Shown here: piece after piece, positions 45,419 through 48,307 of the stretch | How positions within the stretch are numbered: position 1 is the stretch's first letter | Layout: every line of letters begins with the position of its first letter | Assembly: GCA_016790635.1 (NCBI GenBank) | Contig: JAEUOR010000042.1 | Span: 1-48,307, forward strand | From: Burkholderiales bacterium | GTDB lineage: Bacteria; Pseudomonadota; Gammaproteobacteria; Burkholderiales; JAEUOS01 | Direction of reading: 5' to 3' | Length of the DNA: 48,307 bases | Program-made: the position numbers and the translations under genes | The notes under the pieces: model-generated | Told to the model about the DNA's origin: nothing | Seen by the model: only the letters and a program-made list of their open reading frames with translations | Database searches by the model: none

Positions 45419-46585
45419 CTACCAGGCGGCCTCGAGCAGGCCGACCAGGTCGCCCACGCCCTCGATGCGGCGCGGATTGGTGCGCACCCACAGGTTTTCA
45501 GTCGCGCCGCGCGCGATGGTTTCGAAGTCCTCGCGCCTGACGTTCAGGTCGCGCAGGCGTCCCGGCAGCCCCAGTGCGGCGACCAGGTCTGTCACCGCCT
45601 GCGCGGCATCGTCATCATTGCGTCCCAGCGCGCGGGCGATGCGCTCCTGCGCGGCGCGCGTGACCGCGTGGTTGAAGCGCAGCACGTGCGGCAGCATGAT
45701 GCACGAGGTGTAGCCGTGGCTCATGCCGGTGACCGCGCCCAGGCTGTGACCGATGCCGTGGCTGGCGCCATAGGGCACGCGCAGGATGCCGAAGCCCGAC
45801 AGCCACGCGCCCTGCAGGCAGGCCAGGCGCGCGCCCAGGTCGGCGGGGTCGGCCTTGCAGCGCCTGAGTCCCGCGCTCAAGAGGCCGAGCGCGTGCAGTG
45901 ACGTGGCTTCGACGAGCGGCGAGGTCTGGATCGAGCAAACGCCCTCGGCCGCGTGATCGAGGGCGCGGATCGCGGTGGAAAGCCACAGCCATTCCGGCGT
46001 GTGGACGGTGATCTCGGGGTCGAGGATCACGGCAGCCGCGCCGCTGAACCTGGCGGCGTAGCCGTCCTTGATCTTGCGTACCGGGTCGGTGGCGCCGCCG
46101 AAGTCGGAAAACTCCGCCGCCGAGAGCGTGGTCGAGACCACCACCTGACGATAGGGCGGCGGCTTGACCGCGGGCGTGTGGCGGCTGCCGTCCGGATTGG
46201 CGCGCAGATGAAAGTCGCCCAGTTGCTCCGGGCGGGTCAGGTCGTGGGCGATCGCGATCAGCATCACCTTGACCGTGTCGATCGCAGTGCCGCCGCCCAC
46301 CGTGAGCACGAGGTCCGGATTGGCCGCGCGCGCCGCATCCGCCGCCGCGATCACCGAGGGTCTCGGCGTGTGCTCGACGCACTCATCAAACGTGCCGACG
46401 TGGCGTGCGCCCAAAGCGGCGCGGATGCGCGCGACCGCTTCGGTCTTGCGGTTCAGGGTCTTGCTGGTGACGATGAAGACGCGCCGCGCGCCGCGGCGGT
46501 CGGCCTCCTCGAGCGCCGCCGTCGCCGCGGCTTTGCCCCAGACCACGCGCTCCTGGGCCAAGAATTCATGCATGCCGTTGTCCAT
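45419..46585 (-). CDS. Iron-containing alcohol dehydrogenase / maleylacetate reductase-like
   Basis: The 388-residue group III dehydrogenase has the NAD(P) loop VGGGTAID (96-103) and metal-region residues H211 (ALDHAAEG), H276 and H280 (GASHGIGHSLGA) and H290. It interconverts an alcohol and a carbonyl, or reduces maleylacetate. ATG 46585 is chosen; an ATG at 46645 would run into the divergent epoxide-hydrolase start. It heads the operon ending at the aminotransferase. Confidence 0.92.
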   Translation of the reverse strand: MDNGMHEFLAQERVVWGKAAATAALEEADRRGARRVFIVTSKTLNRKTEAVARIRAALGARHVGTFDECVEHTPRPSVIAAADAARAANPDLVLTVGGGTAIDTVKVMLIAIAHDLTRPEQLGDFHLRANPDGSRHTPAVKPPPYRQVVVSTTLSAAEFSDFGGATDPVRKIKDGYAARFSGAAAVILDPEITVHTPEWLWLSTAIRALDHAAEGVCSIQTSPLVEATSLHALGLLSAGLRRCKADPADLGARLACLQGAWLSGFGILRVPYGASHGIGHSLGAVTGMSHGYTSCIMLPHVLRFNHAVTRAAQERIARALGRNDDDAAQAVTDLVAALGLPGRLRDLNVRREDFETIARGATENLWVRTNPRRIEGVGDLVGLLEAAW

Positions 46586-46635
46586 GAAATCCAGTGTGCC
46601 ACAATCCTCGGCCCTCGGAAGAGCCACCCCTCGCC

Positions 46636-47793
46636 ATGACCGCATTCGCCGACCCTTCCCTGCGCCCGTTTCGATTGCATGTCGAGACCGCCGCGATCGA
46701 CGACTTGAAGTCGCGCCTCGCCCGCGTGCGCTGGCCCGACGAGGCGCCGGACGCGCCCTGGGCCTATGGCACTTCGGTCGCCTTCATGCGCGAAATGGTC
46801 GCCACCTGGCGCGACGCCTACGACTGGCGCGCCACCGAGTCCGCTCTCAACGCGCTCCCGCAGTTCAAGACCCTGATCGACGGCATCGACGTGCATTTCC
46901 TGCACGTGCCCGGCAAGGGACCGGCACCCCGACCGCTCCTGCTCTCGCACGGCTGGCCCGGATCGATCCTGGAATTCATGAAGGTGATCCCGCTCTTAAC
47001 CGACCCGGCAGCCCACGGTGGCGATGCGGCCGACGCGTTCACGGTGGTGGTGCCCTCGCTGCCCGGCTACACCCTGTCGTTCACGGAGAACCAGCCGCGC
47101 AAGTCCCTGCCCGAGATCGGCGCCATGTTCGACACCCTCATGCACCGCCTGGGCTATGCGCGTTACGTCGCGCAGGGCGGCGACTGGGGCTCGTTCGTAA
47201 CCGCCTGGCTGGGTGCGAATCGCCCGCAGCGCGTCGCCGGCATTCACCTGAACATGATGCCGCTGCGCCGCGACGCGGCGATGTTCGCCAACCCGAGTCC
47301 GGCCGAGAAAACCTACCTGGCCGAACTGGACCACTTTCTCAAGGAAGAGACCGGTTACCAGGCCATCCAGGGCACGCGCCCGCAGACCCTGGCGTATGGA
47401 TTGTCGGATTCGCCGGCGGGGCTGGCGGCATGGATCACCGAGAAGTACCGTGCCTGGACCGATTGCGAAGGCGACCCGCGCAACTCCCTCACTATGGACG
47501 AGATGCTCGGCAATATCTCGCTCTACTGGTTCACCAACTGCATCGGCGCGTCCTTCTGGCCGTATTACGCGCGCTTGCATGGCCGCTGGCCGATCGACGG
47601 GCGCGTCGAGGTCCCGACCGGCTACTGCGCGTTCCCGCGCGAGATCCTGCGTCCGCCGCGCGAGGCGGCCGAGCGGGTCTTCAACATCCGGCGCTGGAGC
47701 GTGATGGCGCGCGGCGGGCATTTCGCCGCGCTCGAGAAGCCGCGCGAACTGGTCGACGAGATGCGCGCGTTTTTCCGGGACATTGGCTGGTAG
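46636..47793 (+). CDS. Epoxide hydrolase-like alpha/beta hydrolase
   Basis: The 385-residue protein has an N-terminal EHN-type region (about 10-110), the oxyanion motif SHGWPGS (104-110), the nucleophile D183 in QGGDWGS and a late His in RGGHFAALEKP. These fit a soluble/microsomal-type epoxide hydrolase that opens an epoxide to a diol. It starts 50 bases from the divergent iron-ADH gene, so they may share a control region. The diol-alcohol link between the two is plausible but inferred. Confidence 0.93.
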   Translation: MTAFADPSLRPFRLHVETAAIDDLKSRLARVRWPDEAPDAPWAYGTSVAFMREMVATWRDAYDWRATESALNALPQFKTLIDGIDVHFLHVPGKGPAPRPLLLSHGWPGSILEFMKVIPLLTDPAAHGGDAADAFTVVVPSLPGYTLSFTENQPRKSLPEIGAMFDTLMHRLGYARYVAQGGDWGSFVTAWLGANRPQRVAGIHLNMMPLRRDAAMFANPSPAEKTYLAELDHFLKEETGYQAIQGTRPQTLAYGLSDSPAGLAAWITEKYRAWTDCEGDPRNSLTMDEMLGNISLYWFTNCIGASFWPYYARLHGRWPIDGRVEVPTGYCAFPREILRPPREAAERVFNIRRWSVMARGGHFAALEKPRELVDEMRAFFRDIGW

Positions 47794-47931
47794 TCGGGCG
47801 CCGGGTCATGGCGTCTGCCGCGCGTATAGAAAATTCAAACCACCTTTTGCCTGCCGCACGACTGCATCACGAGGTCAAGAGGCGGAGAATTGCGCAGTGT
47901 TTGGTGAAAACTTCCCCGCTGCCGCTGGTTT

Positions 47932-47963
47932 GCCGGTCTGCGCGGTGAGCCGCGCAGACCGGC
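47932..47963. terminator. 14-bp stem hairpin, candidate terminator
   Basis: A perfect stem (gccggtctgcgcgg and its exact complement) closes a tgag loop and is followed by tttctt on the plus strand. It sits about 140 bases after the epoxide hydrolase stop. It may stop transcription of that gene, or belong to the end of the adjacent IS91-type element; I cannot decide. Confidence 0.55.
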
Positions 47964-48049
47964 TTTCTTGCCCGCTAAGCGCCCCGGGCGAGCGTGGAGC
48001 GCGCCGGTACGTCAGCCACGCGGCGCAGGAGCCGTGTCTTCTCTGAATC

Positions 48050-48307
48050 TCAGGCCGCCTTGAAGAGCGCCAGAGGCCGCGCCGGCGAGCGCGGCGGGGC
48101 CCTGGCAGGCAGTCCCAGGTGGGCAAGGATCTTCGCGATCAGCGCAGGCTCCTCGATGGCGGCGACGATCCTGAACTCGCCGCCACACTGCGGGCAATGT
48201 TCGAGGTCGATGTCGAACACGCGCTTCAGAAGCCGCGCCCAGCACCTGCGCGCCGGCGCGCCGTGCGTCTGTTCGCACGTGGGCACGCCGACGTTCTTTG
48301 CCGGCCC
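48050..48307 (-). mobile_element. IS91-family transposase, C-terminal end (runs off window)
   Basis: The minus frame, open to the window edge, gives about 85 residues. They include LLKRVFDIDLEHCPQCGG (zinc-binding Cys pair), AAIEEPALIAKILAHLGLP and RAPPRSPARPLALFKAA before the TGA at 48050. This is the conserved C-terminus of IS91-type (HUH, rolling-circle) transposases. The catalytic HUH and Tyr motifs would lie beyond the window, so intactness cannot be judged. Confidence 0.85.

Overview
The window looks like a high-GC betaproteobacterial chromosome segment, most likely from the order Burkholderiales (Bordetella/Achromobacter/Variovorax-like). The main reason is the very large number of periplasmic Bug/TctC solute-binding proteins: eight apparently intact and one internally deleted, with no TctA or TctB membrane partner in the window. 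That expansion is characteristic of this order. Almost everything here is accessory catabolism: uptake binding proteins, two complete TRAP transporters, MmgE/PrpD proteins, a molybdenum hydroxylase, CoA ligase, amidase, dehydrogenases and regulators. No tRNA, rRNA or CRISPR was seen.

Layout. Positions 1-725 hold a 34-bp perfect palindrome and a 5'-truncated NYN/LOTUS RNase-like gene. Positions 911-8463 (minus) are one operon, GntR regulator > DctP > DctQ > DctM > TctC > MmgE/PrpD > MmgE/PrpD, divergent from a plus-strand pair (8512-11249) of a third MmgE/PrpD protein and a PaaK-like CoA ligase. A TGTCCGGACA palindrome lies between the two arms. Positions 11357-22314 look like an inserted catabolic island: a second TRAP system, a three-subunit molybdenum hydroxylase, a CoxG protein with a 27-residue repeat tail, a NicX-like ring-cleaving dioxygenase, a TetR regulator, an SDR and an HbpS/GlcG protein. 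The logical function is uptake, hydroxylation and ring opening of an N-heteroaromatic compound.

The island is flanked by scars. On its left is an 82-bp 5' remnant of the amidase gene that sits intact on its right (22624-23988). On its right is a collapsed, multiply deleted copy of the MmgE-ligase pair that sits intact on its left. An approx. 110-bp LysR-like tail occurs once before this collapsed copy and once after the amidase. The simplest model is tandem duplication of an MmgE-ligase-amidase-LysR-tail unit, insertion of the island into one amidase copy, and decay of the other MmgE-ligase copy by deletions at short repeats.

Positions 24179-46585 are mostly minus-strand catabolic operons, each associated with one or two TctC proteins: amidohydrolase and MBL hydrolase; DUF302; AKR, sulfatase and aconitase-family protein; lactonase; and aminotransferase, two TctCs, LldD-type oxidase, TauD-type dioxygenase and iron-dependent ADH. 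A LysR gene and a lone plus-strand TctC lie at 37874-40071. The right end (46636-48307) carries an epoxide-hydrolase-like gene, a strong hairpin, and the 3' end of an IS91-family transposase that runs off the window.
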